Assembly: GCA_020205615.1 (NCBI GenBank)
Contig: CM035160.1
Location: forward strand, 4,008,437 to 4,072,436
Length of the DNA stretch: 64,000 nt
From: Panax quinquefolius
Taxonomy: Eukaryota > Streptophyta > Magnoliopsida > Apiales > Araliaceae
Direction: 5' to 3'
The notes beneath the pieces were generated by a model. It made no database searches. It was not told where the DNA came from and was given only the letters and a program-made list of their open reading frames with translations. How positions within the stretch are numbered: the first letter of the stretch is position 1; every line of letters starts with the position of its first letter. Shown one piece after another: positions 1 through 11,666 of this stretch. The translations under genes and the position numbers were made by a program.

Positions 1-925
1 TGTTCTGTAAAACATGTATTGCTGTGAAGGAGTTTTTTCTGTCCCCAGCTAAAAGTGAGGGGAAATTCCATTGTTTTTACTTTGTTCTGTTTTGTTTTTC
101 GCTTTTTTCCCTGTTGGCTGGAAACAAACTTTGCCATTGTCTCATTGTCTTTGTCATTTTAGCCTCGATTTGGAATATACATTACCCAAGGTTTTTGTTT
201 TCTGCCTGCATTTGTTGCATTTTATTGCATTGAAATCCATAATGAGAAGCTGTTATTTATATTGCATAATAGATTGTACATTCAATGTTGTTTTAGTAAG
301 GCCTCTTCTGCAATTTGTTGACAAAGAAAGAAAAATGAGTCAAGTTTACTCATCAAGCTAAGACTCTTGATATAAAGTTTCCTTACACAAACTTAAAGTT
401 AGCTCTCTTGATTGCAAACAAGCAGAATATAATGCAACAAACATGGATTTAGTTAATTTTATTACCGGCTTGAGCTAATTTTCACCATTATTATATCTCC
501 TGGAAAATTTAGCAGCACAACGTTACATTAATACTGCTAGTCTCCCTCTTTCCAATTGCTCAACAAATCATATCTTATAATGAGAAAGGGTTGATGTACC
601 ATCCATTGGTTTTGACTGGCGATAGATAGACGGCGTATTCCAGGGGCAATACTTCCCTGTAAATAGGTTGGTTGCTGTCAGATATGAGCTCCATTATCGG
701 TCTGTATGGCTTCAGTAAATTCTTAGCACTATGATACAGGAAAAATGCAGCTGATACCCTGCTTCCATCAGCTCTAGCCAAAACCCTATGATCTGCACTT
801 TTGAATTTATAGTTAGAAATAATCTGTAGTTACACAATTGAAGAGAACAGTTGCTATATCTGTGAAATGGGAAACCATGAAAGTGTAGTGTAGTATAAAC
901 AAGGCAGTTGATATTGTTTGAACAA
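1..925. repeat. Duplicated 3' segment of the dioxygenase gene (copy E1)
   Basis: This segment matches 9430-9965, which covers the 3' flank, last exon and part of intron 2 of the dioxygenase gene. The match is interrupted by about 440 extra bases (about 33-473) that are absent from the other copy. I see no reliable coding signal in those bases. Similarity ends near 925 inside the intron, so exons 1 and 2 were not copied here or were lost. Confidence 0.75.
575..823 (-). pseudogene. Orphan last exon of an ACC-oxidase-homologue dioxygenase
   Basis: This is the third exon of a 2-oxoglutarate/Fe(II) dioxygenase with no other exons beside it. It starts after an intact AG acceptor (intron end at 824-825) and reads to a stop at 575-577, giving 82 residues. 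The second iron-binding histidine (SADHRVLA) and the RxS motif that holds 2-oxoglutarate (SRVSAAF) are both present. Its C-terminus reads through REVLPLEYAVY, closer to the usual family pattern (YRE...EY..Y) than the same stretch of the intact gene at 9624-11250. Similarity to that gene runs on into intron 2 and stops near 925. The exon is open but cannot make an enzyme alone. An upstream part outside the window is unlikely, since upstream on this strand is to the right and other repeats fill that space. Confidence 0.8.
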
Positions 926-1472
926 CAGTTACTACACCAAGATTGTTTGAACGATGTTTCTAGACTAGTGTAGAGAGTCTAGACATTATTTTGACTTGCT
1001 ATGTGGTGTTTTATTAATTATTAGACTACATATTTGTGATGGTTGGTTGCAACTTTATTTTCTATGTGATGTTTATTAGATTCTTCATTTCTTTTACTAA
1101 TTTTTAATATCAAGTGTTTTGTTTTTGGATTGTTATTACTAAGTATTTACATAATTATGCCTTTAATGTTTTCATAGTGTTATGTTTTGAGTTTTAATGT
1201 ATATGAAATTTTATTGCCAATATATTTGTTAAATAAAATAAATAATATATAAATTATACATTGTAAATGACTTGTCGACATACGGACGTCATGGTGGTCG
1301 CTTTGTCGCCTAGGCGTCCTGACAGTCGGCTACCGTCATGACTCACCGTGGCGCCATAACAACTATGTTCTCAAGTAGATTTTATATTGTCCATAATCAC
1401 TCGTTTGTTCATAAAATGGCATGTAATCATTCATGAAGGATGTTCTAGTTTTATAGCCTCTTCTTTCTGAAA
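926..1472. other. Non-coding AT-rich spacer with a GC-rich patch
   Basis: No gene is seen. The stretch is AT-rich except for 1270-1360, which holds a C/G-rich segment including GCCTAGGCG. That motif resembles the subterminal sequence of the hAT-like element at 4458-5195, so this may be a remnant of such an element. Confidence 0.5.
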
Positions 1473-1894
1473 CAATGTTCGAAAAAACTAAAATCGATAC
1501 GAAACGTTTTTCTCCGGACGAGGCGAGGTGTAAGCCTCGATTTGAAAACATATGTTATTGATAAATATTGATTATATACAAATTTTGTGGTGATAAATAA
1601 TTTAGAGAAAAAGATTTAGTTATCAACACTCGACTCCGTCGAGTTATCAACACAAGAAATGTTTTTTTTTTTTTCGTTCTAGGGACTTAAGTGCAGGAAA
1701 TATAAAGAAATAGGGGCTGAACTAAAACTTCTAAAATTTCAGGAGTTGAAATGAAAGAAAATAAAACTACAGTGATATGTAAAATTTTAGGAGCTATTTT
1801 GAAATTTAAGAAAACTTTGGGACTCAACTAAAAATTTATAAAGACTATGGGATACCTAACTGTAATTATCCCTATACTAATACATATGATCTGA

Positions 1895-1953
<59 letters not shown>

Positions 1954-2300
1954 AATAGAAAAACAGAGAAAGATGAAAACGAAAAAGATGAACTGTCGAG
2001 AAGAAGAAAAGACGAAGAAGAAAAAGAAAGACGAAGCAGAAGAAGAGAGCGTACATGTGGGCAAGAGAGATCTGATGTAAAAGAAGAGAACTGTTGAAGC
2101 TTGAAGTGAGTCTTAGGATTTTTTCAATTCAAACGAAGGCCCAAGCCTTGATGCGCCTCGAGGCGATTCGCACCGAGACTTACAAATGATGCACGAGCCT
2201 CTGTTTTTCCCTTTGAGGCTTAAGCCTCGCCTTAGCAACCATCCGCTTTGCAATGAGGCGCGCCTTGAGGCGTGCGCCTCAATCGCCATTTCGAACAATG
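1473..2300. mobile_element. hAT-like non-autonomous element with decayed ends
   Basis: The left end begins CAATGTTCGAAA. The right end, read on the other strand, begins CATTGTTCGAAATGGCG. The flanking octamers TTCTGAAA (1465-1472) and CTCTAAAA (2301-2308) match at 6 of 8 positions with two transitions, as expected of an old 8-bp target duplication. Subterminal DNA is rich in GAGGCG/CGCCTC words. The end motif matches that of the better preserved element at 4458-5195. No transposase is present. Confidence 0.5.
1901..1949. repeat. (TA)n microsatellite
   Basis: About 24 uninterrupted TA units inside the hAT-like element. No coding role. Confidence 0.95.
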
Positions 2301-2479
2301 CTCTAAAACTTTAGATTCTCCCCAATAAATTGAATTTTTTGCAGGCTAATTTGTTTCTGGTCCTTCAAGTCAGTAAAGTAACACTAATTTGTGTGATCAT
2401 CAATTCTTGGTTAATCCATCTAACAAATTCAAAATCTTGCTGCATCTACCTTGAAAAAGAATCTTGTTTCATTTTACAT

Positions 2480-3380
2480 TATCTTGTAGCTAAAAACAAC
2501 TAAAGAACATTAACAAAATTTGACAACAACAAATCTAGCACAGCTTTTGAGCTCTCATCAGGTTTGGACTTGTAGTTAACTAGTCAAGCCTTGGAATGTG
2601 CCTCGTCATATTAACTCTTTTTTATTAAACAAAAAATGAAAAGGAAAAACAAGAGAAAATTTAATAATATGAAAAAACTTTTTAAAATTGAGAAATAAAT
2701 ACAGGGAGGTGGAGGGGTGAAGGAGAAGAATCAGATAGAGCTAATACATGATTGTTGCCATCATTCCAGCAATCAAACCAATAGGGAAAACAATTGATCC
2801 TCATTTCCTTCTCCATTACCTAATTATCAAATTAAAACCAACCTAAAAAAATTTAAACCTTGAAGATAAAAATAGCTAAATATTTCTCATTTTAATAAGA
2901 AAAAAGTAAAATATAAGTGAAGAGGGATGATCAGATAGAGCTAATACATAATGCACAATCATATCGGTTATCAAACAAATAGGGAAACATAAGTCTACTC
3001 ATCATTTCAATCCTCTTCCTCCAATTCACAAAAACAATTTTATCAACAAAAAAAACTATATATAAGTTTATTTAATTTTCTTTCTCAATCAGAACGGCGA
3101 AGATAATCGGTCGTGCTCTGTCGACGTAATAAAGAACTGGACAGAAAAACCATAGAGGAGGAGAATATATATAGAGATAAATGTGCAGAAATTAGTATCG
3201 GAGCGCTAGGGCCTAGACCCACTTCTGTTACTTGTCAGTTCAAGAAAGATGCCCATACAAGTCCTAATTTATTACGAAGGGCCAAGTCCACTTTAAAGCA
3301 TTATCTCTATTTTTTGCCCCTCCTTGTAAGACCAAATGGACAGTCCCATTAAGTCAAAATCCCACATGACTACATGGGAC
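2480..3380. repeat. Segmental repeat A, copy 1
   Basis: This block recurs at about 6618-7328 and 8160-8800. Read on the minus strand it looks like the 5' part of a plant gene: a TATA-like TATATATA near the right side, then a leader with CTAGGGTTT-like sequence in the other copies, then a short frame beginning MRINCFPYWFD. Within the block a related unit of about 100 bp occurs twice (about 2700-2815 and 2920-3010). The short frame is open here and in copy 3 but frameshifted in copy 2, so I do not call it a gene. Confidence 0.7.
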
Positions 3381-4395
3381 TAGCCACTTTTTGTTTAAGT
3401 GAAACTTTTATGCTTACTGATCCACCAGAAACAACCTCTTGGGCTTTTTTGCCACCGTGTTGTGTTATGTTCAACCACTGGCCGACGCAAATTGGGAAAA
3501 CCTAGGAAGTGATTCGAAAATTCCCCTCCCACGAGGAAGAACAGGTTGGCTTTTCATAGGGGAAAGTTTGGATTATTTGGCCTTTCATGTGGAAACTTCT
3601 TTTTAACTTTATTTTGCCCCCACAAAAAAATAGTCCACTTTTTAGTTAAATTAGTATGAAATGAGACAATGATCTCAATTCTCAAGTTTGTTATTATAAT
3701 TTTATTATTGTACTCTAATAATATATTCATAATATTTGCAAATGAGACTTTTTTGGTAGAATGAAGGAGTATATGATTACAAGTTATCCATTTCAATTTT
3801 AGGAACCAAATTTTGTACATAAAAACAAGTGTGTTTTTAGATCATACTAGGTGGGCCTATTACTATTACGTATTTGTTGAAAGACACAAAATAGGATGCT
3901 AAAAATTATGAATAAAAGACTTGTATCAAAATAGTTTTTATAAAGCCACCTATTCTTGTAACTGTTTTTTGGTGCAACTGGGTCACATCTTATCCTAAAC
4001 AGACTTAAATTAATCTTATGTTCTACAATAGTTTTTTAAATGTTTCTTTCATCTGGCTTCTTTTCTCTTTCTCACTTTCCATCCATATTTTATTTTTAAA
4101 GTTTTATTTAAATATTGGAAAAAAAATTAAGTACACACGCTTAGTATGGACCACATAGACTAGTATATATAATATTGTTAGATAGATAGTGCATAAATCT
4201 CTATAATTTGGGCCGAAATTGAACATGTTGGAGCCCAATAAGATTGATATGGAGGCCCACTCTGACTATATAAAGAGTAAGATCCATAAAGTTGACACGT
4301 CTTTGCTCTTTAGATACGACAAATAAGAAAAGTAAAAAGTAAAAGCACTAGTGAATGTGGTCCAAGACCAACATCCATATTATCAGCTACCAACA
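3200..4395. repeat. Segmental repeat C, copy 1
   Basis: Matches 12205-13040 in the same order, with indels. Shared landmarks are GGTGCAACTGGGTCACATC and GGAGCCCAATAAGATTGATA. No gene is seen. In the second copy this block lies just upstream of the dioxygenase region, so it was probably copied together with promoter-distal DNA of that gene. Confidence 0.7.
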
Positions 4396-4457
4396 AATAA
4401 GCCACCAAATTTATGCTTGAATTAAAGCATTATGCCACCACAAAGACTAATATTTAA

Positions 4458-5195
4458 CTGTCTTTTAAAAATCTCCACCTAGACGTTAGGCTTATTTTGG
4501 CGCCCTGCCTAGGCGCTAAGCTCCCCTTGGCGCCTCAAGCTAGGCCTAAAGTAATAAAAAAATTCCTTTAAAAAATAAACGGAGGCCTAGGTGAGATCTA
4601 AGCAATTTTTTTTTATTTTTAATAATTACTCAAATCAGATCTTGATATATTTTTTTTTTTAATGTACTATATTCATAATACATATTATAGCATATCAAAT
4701 CACAACAACAAGAGAACAATATCAAGTTAAAATGAATAATTTTATTATAGTTATAATTTTTTGAATCTGTACCAACTTATAAATGATGAAACATTTGTAA
4801 TATCTAATTTAATTCAATATAATTATTAAATTAATGTTTAATTTCTTAAGTTTTAATATTGAATAAAATTCTTAAAATTTTAAATTTTATTATTTAATAT
4901 CAATCTTGTTTATAAATAAAACTAATACGTTAAAAATATGTTTAAACTTTGAACAATTGCATGTTTGTGTTTGAATTTTAACATTAACAATATGAATATG
5001 TGTTTAAATTTTAAGCAAATGTATTTATTATCTTTATTATAGATTGTTTTGCTTTATGTTATTATTTTTTTTGGATAAATATAAGATAAAATATTAAAAT
5101 TGACTTAAAATAAAAATTCCCGCCTAGGCCCCCCCGCCCAAGCCCCCTAGGCGCTAGGCCCCCACACCTCCCACCTAGCGCCTTTTAGAACATTG
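4458..5195. mobile_element. hAT-like non-autonomous element with 8-bp target duplication
   Basis: The 738-bp element is flanked by perfect direct octamers ATATTTAA (4450-4457 and 5196-5203), the duplication length of the hAT superfamily. Its right end read inward is CAATGTTCTAAAAGGCG; the left end CTGTCTTTTAAAA is a decayed version. Both subterminal regions are rich in CCTAGGCG and GCGCTAGG words, while the middle is very AT-rich and has no coding frame. The host DNA around it carries a short tandem repeat (GCTTGAATTAAAGCATTATG on the left and a near copy on the right). Confidence 0.75.
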
Positions 5196-5636
5196 ATATT
5201 TAAGCTTGAATTATAGCATTATGCCACCAAATTTGAGTTACCGAGACATCTACCATGAAAGTGTGAGTATCAGCTACCAAAAATAAGATGCCTTCATTTA
5301 TTAATAAAATAAAAATAAAAACACCATATGTTAACTATGATCAAATTCAGTAACTGATTGCTATAAATAAAAATAAATAAAAAATAGACCATACATTTTT
5401 ATCTATGCAATGAGCATTAGTGAGTGAAGCAGCTATCTCAACATAGAACTGGATGTACGGAAATTATATAAGGAATTAGACAGTAAACACATATCCTAAT
5501 CCCAGCTGAAAACTAAGTAAGCCACGCGTCACAGTACTGGAGAGAACACCAAATGACCGAATAAAAAAAAGATGTATTATGCCACTCAATAAAGTAAAGG
5601 TTAGATAAATATTAGTGTATAAAACTAATACCTCAC

Positions 5637-6444
5637 CTTGAACAAGGAGCAGGAATCCGTTACATGCTTCTCAACAGAAATCCACAGATGCTTACCAGTA
5701 ATTGCAGCCTGTTCGACAATCCTACATTCAACAAAGAATTAACATGGAATACAAAAAAAATATATATATAAATTATACTCTATTGACTTGATTGTTTAAT
5801 ATTACATCGAAAGTCTATCAAGACTAAGATTGGTGAGTAAAATTTGCAACAGTCTAGACAGCATATGAGTTTATGATTGATATCATACACTTCCCCAAGT
5901 GAGTAAACATGATATGACATCTTTGCCACGGCTAACCCAATAGTCATATGAAAATTGACCATCACATGAGTTGCCTGCTATGTCACTACACCACTTGTTC
6001 ACTGAAGGACCATGTTGGCCATGGTTGTCACGGTAAGCATCCTCCCAAGTCAACATCCTACAAGAAGTTTAAAGTCATAAATAAACTGAGCCTTTTATGC
6101 TTATACCTTGAAAAGGATTAAGACTAAACCATGTAGTGGAGCTTAACAATGAAATCCGAGAAACTACACATGAAATATTCTGCAAGTGAATTAGCACACG
6201 ATTTGAACATTCTCAGCAGAGAGGAGAAAAACAATAGTAGAAAGACGGCAGAACCTGCTTTTGGTATATTAGAACAATAGCAAAAGCTCATCAAAGAAGA
6301 TAATAAGAAAAATTTGGAAAACAGGTTTAGCAAATGTTGAACCTACATTGGAGCTTGATGTTTGAGTTTCCAAATGACAGCTTAATTCCACCCAGTGTTG
6401 CAACACAGACTCCCAAGTGCTTGGTGCAATTGACCACCCATCTC
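5637..6444 (-). pseudogene. Exon-like fragments of an unrecognised gene (unit B1)
   Basis: Three exon-like blocks with splice signals lie in order on the minus strand. Block a (about 6347-6444) encodes GWSIAPSTWESVLQHW and more. Block b (5891-6057) follows a TAG acceptor and encodes LTWEDAYRDNHGQHGPS and more, ending before GTGTAT. Block c (5637-5721) follows a TAG acceptor, encodes EQAAITGKHLWISVEKH and ends at AAG/GTGAGG. The tryptophan-rich composition and the clean splice sites suggest real exons. I do not recognise the family. Neither the rest of the protein nor an open start is present, and block b is duplicated 1.56 kb to the right, so this is most likely a partial gene copy carried in the segmental duplications. 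Confidence 0.5.
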
Positions 6445-8800
6445 TTCCCACAGAAAAGAAATCATAACACCCACCTACTTAAGTTATCAATTAGACTGCC
6501 AAACATCCACCTACTTAAAAGTGAGATTTTTTTATAATGGTTTACAACATAGAACATGGGAATCTCAATTAATGAGCAAAATTAGAAGAGAAGAAAGAAC
6601 ATATTCGTCAAATTCGAAGATCTTGTAGCTAAAAACAGCTAAAGAACATTAACAAAATTTGACAACAACAAATCTAGCACAACTTTTGAGCTCAACAGGT
6701 TTGGATTTGTAGTTAACGTGTCAAGCCTTCGAATGTGCCTTATCATATCAACTCTTTTTTATTAAACCAAAAAATAAAAGGAAAAACAAGAGAAAATTTA
6801 ATAATATGAAAAAACTTATTAAAATTGAGATAAATAAATACAGGGAGGTGGAGGGGTGAAGGAGAAGAATCAGATAGAGCTAATACATGATTCATGCCAT
6901 CATTCCGGCAATCAAACCAATAGGGAAAACATTGATCCTCATTTCATTCTCCATTAACTAATAATCAAATTAAAACCAATCTAAAAAAATTTAAACCTTG
7001 AAGATATTACTTGTAGATAAAAATAGCTAAATATTTCTCATTTTAAAAAGAAAAAAGTAAATTTTAGAAAAAGAAAGAACAAGTGAAGAGGGATGATCAG
7101 ATAGAGCTAATACAGAATGCACCATCATATCGGTGATCAAACCAATAGGGAAACTTAAGTCTACTCATCATTTCGATCCTCTTCCTCCAATTCACAAAAC
7201 CACCAATGGTATCAACAAAAAAACCTAAATAAGTTTATTTGATTTTCTTTCTCAATCAGAAAGGCGAAGATAATCGCCGTGTTCTGTCGACGTAATAAGA
7301 TCTGCACAAAAAAAAAACCCTAGAGGATCATACTATATTGACTTGATTGTTTATTTTTAAATCGAAAGTCTATCAAGACCAAGATTGGTGAGTAAAATTT
7401 GCAAGTCTATAGACAGCATATGAGTTTATGATCAATATCATACCCTTCCCCAAGTGAGTAAACATGATATGACATCTTTGCCACAGCTAACCCAATAGAG
7501 TCATGTGAAAATTGACCATCACGGGAATTGCCTGATATGTCACTACGCCACTTGTTCTCTGAAGGACCATGGTGCCCATGGTTGTCATAGTAAACATCCT
7601 CCCAAGTCAACATCCTACAAGAAGTTTAAAGTCATGAATAAACTGAGCCTTTTAGGCTTATACTTTAAAGGACTAAGAATAAACTATGTAATGGCACTTA
7701 ACAATGAAATCCGAGAAACTACGCATGAAATATTCTGCAAGTGAACTAGCACACGATTTGAACATTCTCAACAGAGATGAGAAAAACAATAGTAGAAAGA
7801 CAGCAGAACCTGTTAGAACAATAGCAAAAGCTCGTCAAAGAAGATAATAATGAAAATTTGGAAAACAGGTTTAGCAAATGTTTAACTTACATTGGAGCTT
7901 GATGTTTGAGTTTCCAAAAGACGGCATAATTTCACCCAGTGTTGCAACACAGACTCCTGAGTGCTTGGTGCAATTGACTACCCATCTCTTCCCACAGACA
8001 AGAAATCCTAACACCCATCACCCACCAGGTTAGATCAATTAGACCCCCAAACACCCACATACTAAAAAGTGAGATTTTTTTTTATAATTGGTTACTACAT
8101 AGAACATGGGAATCTCAATTAATGAGCAAAATTAGAAGAAAAGAAAGAACATTTTCGTCAAATTCGAAGATCTCGTAGCTAAAAACAGCTAAAGAACATT
8201 AACAAAATTTGACAAAAACAAATCTAGAACAGCTTTTGAGCTCAAAAGGTTTGGATTTGTAGTTAACTTGTCAAGCCTTCGAATGTGCCTCATCATATCA
8301 ACTCTTTTTTATTAAACCAAAAAAGAAAAGGAAAAACAAGAGCAAATTTAATAAAATGAAAAAACATATTAAAATTGAGATAAATTAATGCAAGGAGGTG
8401 GAGGGGTAAAGGAGAAGAATCAGATAGAGCTAATACATAATTGTTGCCATCATTCCACCAATCAAACCAATAGGGAAAACAATTGATCCTCATTTCATTC
8501 TCCATTACCTAATAATCCAATTAAAACCAACCAAAAAAATTTAAATCTTGAAGATATTACTTGTAGATAAAAAGAACTGCCCACAGAAACCCTAGATCAG
8601 GAGAATATATATAGAGATAAATGTGCAGAAATTAGTAACGGAGCCCTAGGGCCTAAACCTACTTCTGAAACTTGTCGGTTCTAAGGAGAGGCCCATATAA
8701 GTCCTAATTTATTACCAAGGGTCAAGTCCACTTTAAAGCATTATCTCTATTTTGGCTCCACTAGTTAAACCAAATAGACCGTCCCATTAGGTACAAATAC
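5768..8800. repeat. Tandem duplication, period about 1.55 kb (B1-A2-B2-A3)
   Basis: Block B (5768-6600) plus block A (6618-7328) is followed directly by a second block B (7329-8160) and block A (8160-8800). Corresponding landmarks are 1.54-1.56 kb apart. The junction near 7328 joins the end of A directly to the start of B. The last A copy has an internal deletion near 8570. An isolated A block lies at 2480-3380. Confidence 0.8.
7407..8000 (-). pseudogene. Second copy of the unrecognised exon-like fragments (unit B2)
   Basis: This copy of B1 keeps blocks a (about 7905-8000) and b (7407-7613 is open in one frame) but has no block c. Block b here reads TWEDVYYDNHGHHGPSENKW and continues in frame through IGLAVAKMSYHVYSLGE, where B1 has a small indel. 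B2 therefore preserves block b better. The product is not recognised. No complete gene can be built from the blocks visible. Confidence 0.45.
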
Positions 8801-9429
8801 ATATGGGCCTAGCCCCTTTCTATTTAGGAAGGGTCCAAAATAAGTTGGGCTTTATATATATGAGTTGATAGCCTGCCTGTTTTGGAATAAAATAAGCCTT
8901 GTTTTCCCTTTATACTGCAAGTTTAGCATAAAAGGTTATTTTGCTTCAAAAGTGAATTTCTTAATAAATAAATAGAGGACTTCTTCTACAAAAGACACAT
9001 GTAATAAAGCATATATTTTGATGGGCTTTTTAGAAAGCAAATAAAATAATAAAACTATCTATATTTAAATTTTCATTTAATTATTTATTCTATAGAATGA
9101 AAATATATAAATAATTTTCTGCAGAATAACAAAATTGTCTATATTTATTACTTTCCTAAAAATGATGATACCACTTTGTGGAAAATTGAGAGTCCAAATT
9201 CGTACATATCAATCAACTTCCGACTCTTATTCTACATGTCATCATGTTACAAGAAACTTCCAAAAAATTAAAAATAGATTGCAAATTATTTTAAAATGCC
9301 TGAGCCTAAGCCTGAGCTTCTTATAAACATATAAGAAGTTAAGTGCTATGATGGTCAGTCGTGCAGATATTGCAACCAAAGACACAAGTTTAAGTGCTAT
9401 GACGGAAATCGAAAAGGAAAATTAATCCC
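8801..9429. other. Spacer with segmental repeat D, copy 1
   Basis: 8800-8995 matches 13035-13215 (landmarks AAGTTGGGCTTTATAT and AAAGGTTATTTTGCTTC). The remainder, to 9429, is AT-rich with no recognisable gene. A short motif containing AAGTGCTATGA occurs twice near 9333 and 9391. Confidence 0.6.
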
Positions 9430-9623
9430 GGAGCTAAAGGAAGTGCAGATGTTGCAAACCAGAAGAAAATCTGATGGATATGGATCCATCCCCTTGGAAT
9501 CTATTTGTGTTCATAAGTTGTTCTGTATTACTGTGAAGGAGATAATTTTCACCGTCCTGGAAAATTTAGCAGCACGACGCCACATTACTACTGCTAGTTT
9601 CCAATTGCTCAACAAATCATATC

Positions 9624-11250
9624 TTATAATGAGAAAGGGTTGATGTACCATCTCCATTGGGTTTGACTGATGATAGACGGCGTATTCCAGGGTAATACTT
9701 CCCTGTAAATAGGTTGGTTGCTGTCAGATATGAGCTCCATTATCGGTCCGTATGGCTTCAGTAAATTCTTAGCACTAGGATACAAGAAACATGCAGCTGA
9801 TACCCTGCTTCCATCAGCTCTAGCCAGCACCCTATGATCCGCACTTTTGAATTTATCGTTAGAAATAATCTGTAGTTACACGATTGAAGATAGCAACAGT
9901 TACTATAATATCTGTGAAATGGGAAGTGTAGTAGTAGTATAAACAAGGCAATTTATATTGCCATAGCAGCTTAAAAGAACAATTCTACAGCTGTCGCTCA
10001 AATGTATTTTTCTGTTAGATAAGCTCTCAAGAAGTGAAACTATAACTATTTATTTACCTGCATAAGATCTCCAATGTGGGCTATGAGAGCTCCAGGAATG
10101 GGAGGTATATCAACCCAACGATTTTGATGAAGAAACTGGAGGCCACCATTGGTGTCTTGAAGTAAGATAGTCAGAAAGGTGGGATCTGAATGCTGTGGAG
10201 CGCCAAAGGTAAGATTAGGATCAGGGCAAGCCGGATAATATAGCCATGTCAAGAATTCACTCTGCATGCATTCGATACGTGCAAGGTAATCACTGCTTAG
10301 CCCTAAAGCCTCTGATAATAATTCTGCCAGGGTCTCTCTTAGTTTGATTATTGATTTCACGTAATCTTCCATTTCTTTTCTGCATGCAAAAGGGAATTAT
10401 ATTTTGTAACAGATCGAATTGAAAGATAAAGTAACGTTCAGGACATTCTTGTGGGAGTTCTGTTTGTCAATCATTTTTCATAACAGAAAGCGGATACAAA
10501 GATAAAGCAAGATCCACATAATTGGCAACTGAAAATATTAAAGAATGAGTTAAAGTTTTATAGAATGTGAGTGAATACACGAGGTGTGTTAAGATTTTGA
10601 TGATGTGTCATGATCTTAACCATTGTGTATGTATCAAATTTAAACTATTAAAGAACAAGACTAGTAAATGAATTAATATAAGAAAAAAGAAAAAGAAAAA
10701 GGGACTACACAAACCTGCAAATTAGAGGTATTTCTGCAGAATCTAATGTATCATCTAGAAAAGCACAAGCCAATGCATCCCTCCAAGGGCCTGGACGGGA
10801 TTCATGAACCGATCCATTGACAGTATAGAGCCTGACCTTCTGACTACTGTCATCGGAAAACAAGTCTGTCTTGGCCGCCCTCGGCTGCTCATGCAACCGT
10901 CGTGTGGCTTCTAAAGTCGCCTCAATTATGTTAACATCCATTCCATGATTGACCATTTGAAAGAAACCCCATGTTTCACATGCTTTTCGAATTTCATCAA
11001 CAATGTCCTTTCTTCGGCTTTCTAGCCCTTGAAGGTCTATCAATGGGACTTGGAATTGGATACTGCTCGTGTCACTTGATGACACTGATGGTGTTTGAAA
11101 TTTATGTGGTGGATGGATAAAGATTCTTGGGATCTTCTTAACACCGGAATCTACGAGTCCTTTGACGCCAGCTTTGGTTTCTTCAAAGGCCTTCACTTCT
11201 TTAGCCCAATCATAATGACCCTCAACTTCCATAGTATTAGTACCTGACAA
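9624..11250 (-). CDS. 2-oxoglutarate/Fe(II)-dependent dioxygenase, ACC-oxidase-homologue type
   Basis: Exons are 10715-11250, 10058-10379 and 9624-9869, all with GT-AG borders, joining to 367 residues, the usual length for this family. The N-terminal dioxygenase domain includes [10 protein letters not shown] at 94-103. The catalytic domain has the iron ligands H242, D244 (HSDPTFL) and H298 (SADHRV), and R308/S310 for 2-oxoglutarate. The start fits the family, whose members share the following [24 protein letters not shown] motif. Members are cytosolic enzymes that hydroxylate or desaturate small molecules; the substrate cannot be read from sequence and true ACC oxidase activity is not expected. 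Residues 347-360 ([14 protein letters not shown]) are in a shifted frame relative to the orphan exon at 575-823, through three indels that sum to minus 3 bases. Partial paralogues lie on both sides. The gene is probably functional but C-terminally altered. Confidence 0.9.
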
Positions 11251-11516
11251 TTCTGTTTCTTGGCTGTTTCAGCTATCTGTTTAGGTACAACTATCCAAAT
11301 AGACAACAAGAAGCTATTTACACGGGGGATTAAGAAATTAAGGGTACATTATAATACATATATATGGCGTTGACAAAGAGCAAGTTGATAAAATGGCAAG
11401 CTGTAGTGGTACAAAATACATAGTATTTGATTGATTAATAGTATATGAAAACTGAAAAACCGGGGAAGGAACGTGGCATGTGACAGGAATTTTGAAACAT
11501 ATAAGTATATACATAC

Positions 11517-11603
11517 CATGTTTAATAAGTCAGTCCTGTTATAGCATTCCAGAAACCAGTCCCAGTCCACAAAGTAATTAGGCTTTAATTCTGCTTGGTT
11601 TAC
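11517..11603 (-). other. Possible small exon upstream of the dioxygenase gene
   Basis: An 87-base stretch open in one frame (it includes NYFVDWDWFLECYNRTDLL) lies between a TTTGCAG acceptor-like site and an ATG/GTATGT donor-like site. It is about 270 bases upstream of the dioxygenase start codon on the same strand. It could be a leader exon or a relic of another gene. I do not recognise the peptide. Confidence 0.2.
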
Positions 11604-11657
11604 CTGCAAAGCAATGAGCATCCCTAGAATGTACAAAAAAAAAGTGTCGGTATTATG

Positions 11658-11666
11658 ACACGTGGC
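11658..11666 (+). promoter_or_regulatory. ABRE/G-box-like site upstream of the dioxygenase gene
   Basis: ACACGTGGC is a perfect match to the abscisic-acid-response element core bound by bZIP factors. It lies about 410 bases upstream of the start codon of the minus-strand dioxygenase gene. A weaker ACGTGGC occurs near 11471. Function is inferred only from the motif. Confidence 0.35.

Noticed and set aside
71..361. 96-codon open frame at the left edge
   Set aside because: It is Cys/Phe/Leu-rich as expected from T-rich DNA, lies in the 3' flank insertion of a duplicated exon and resembles no family.
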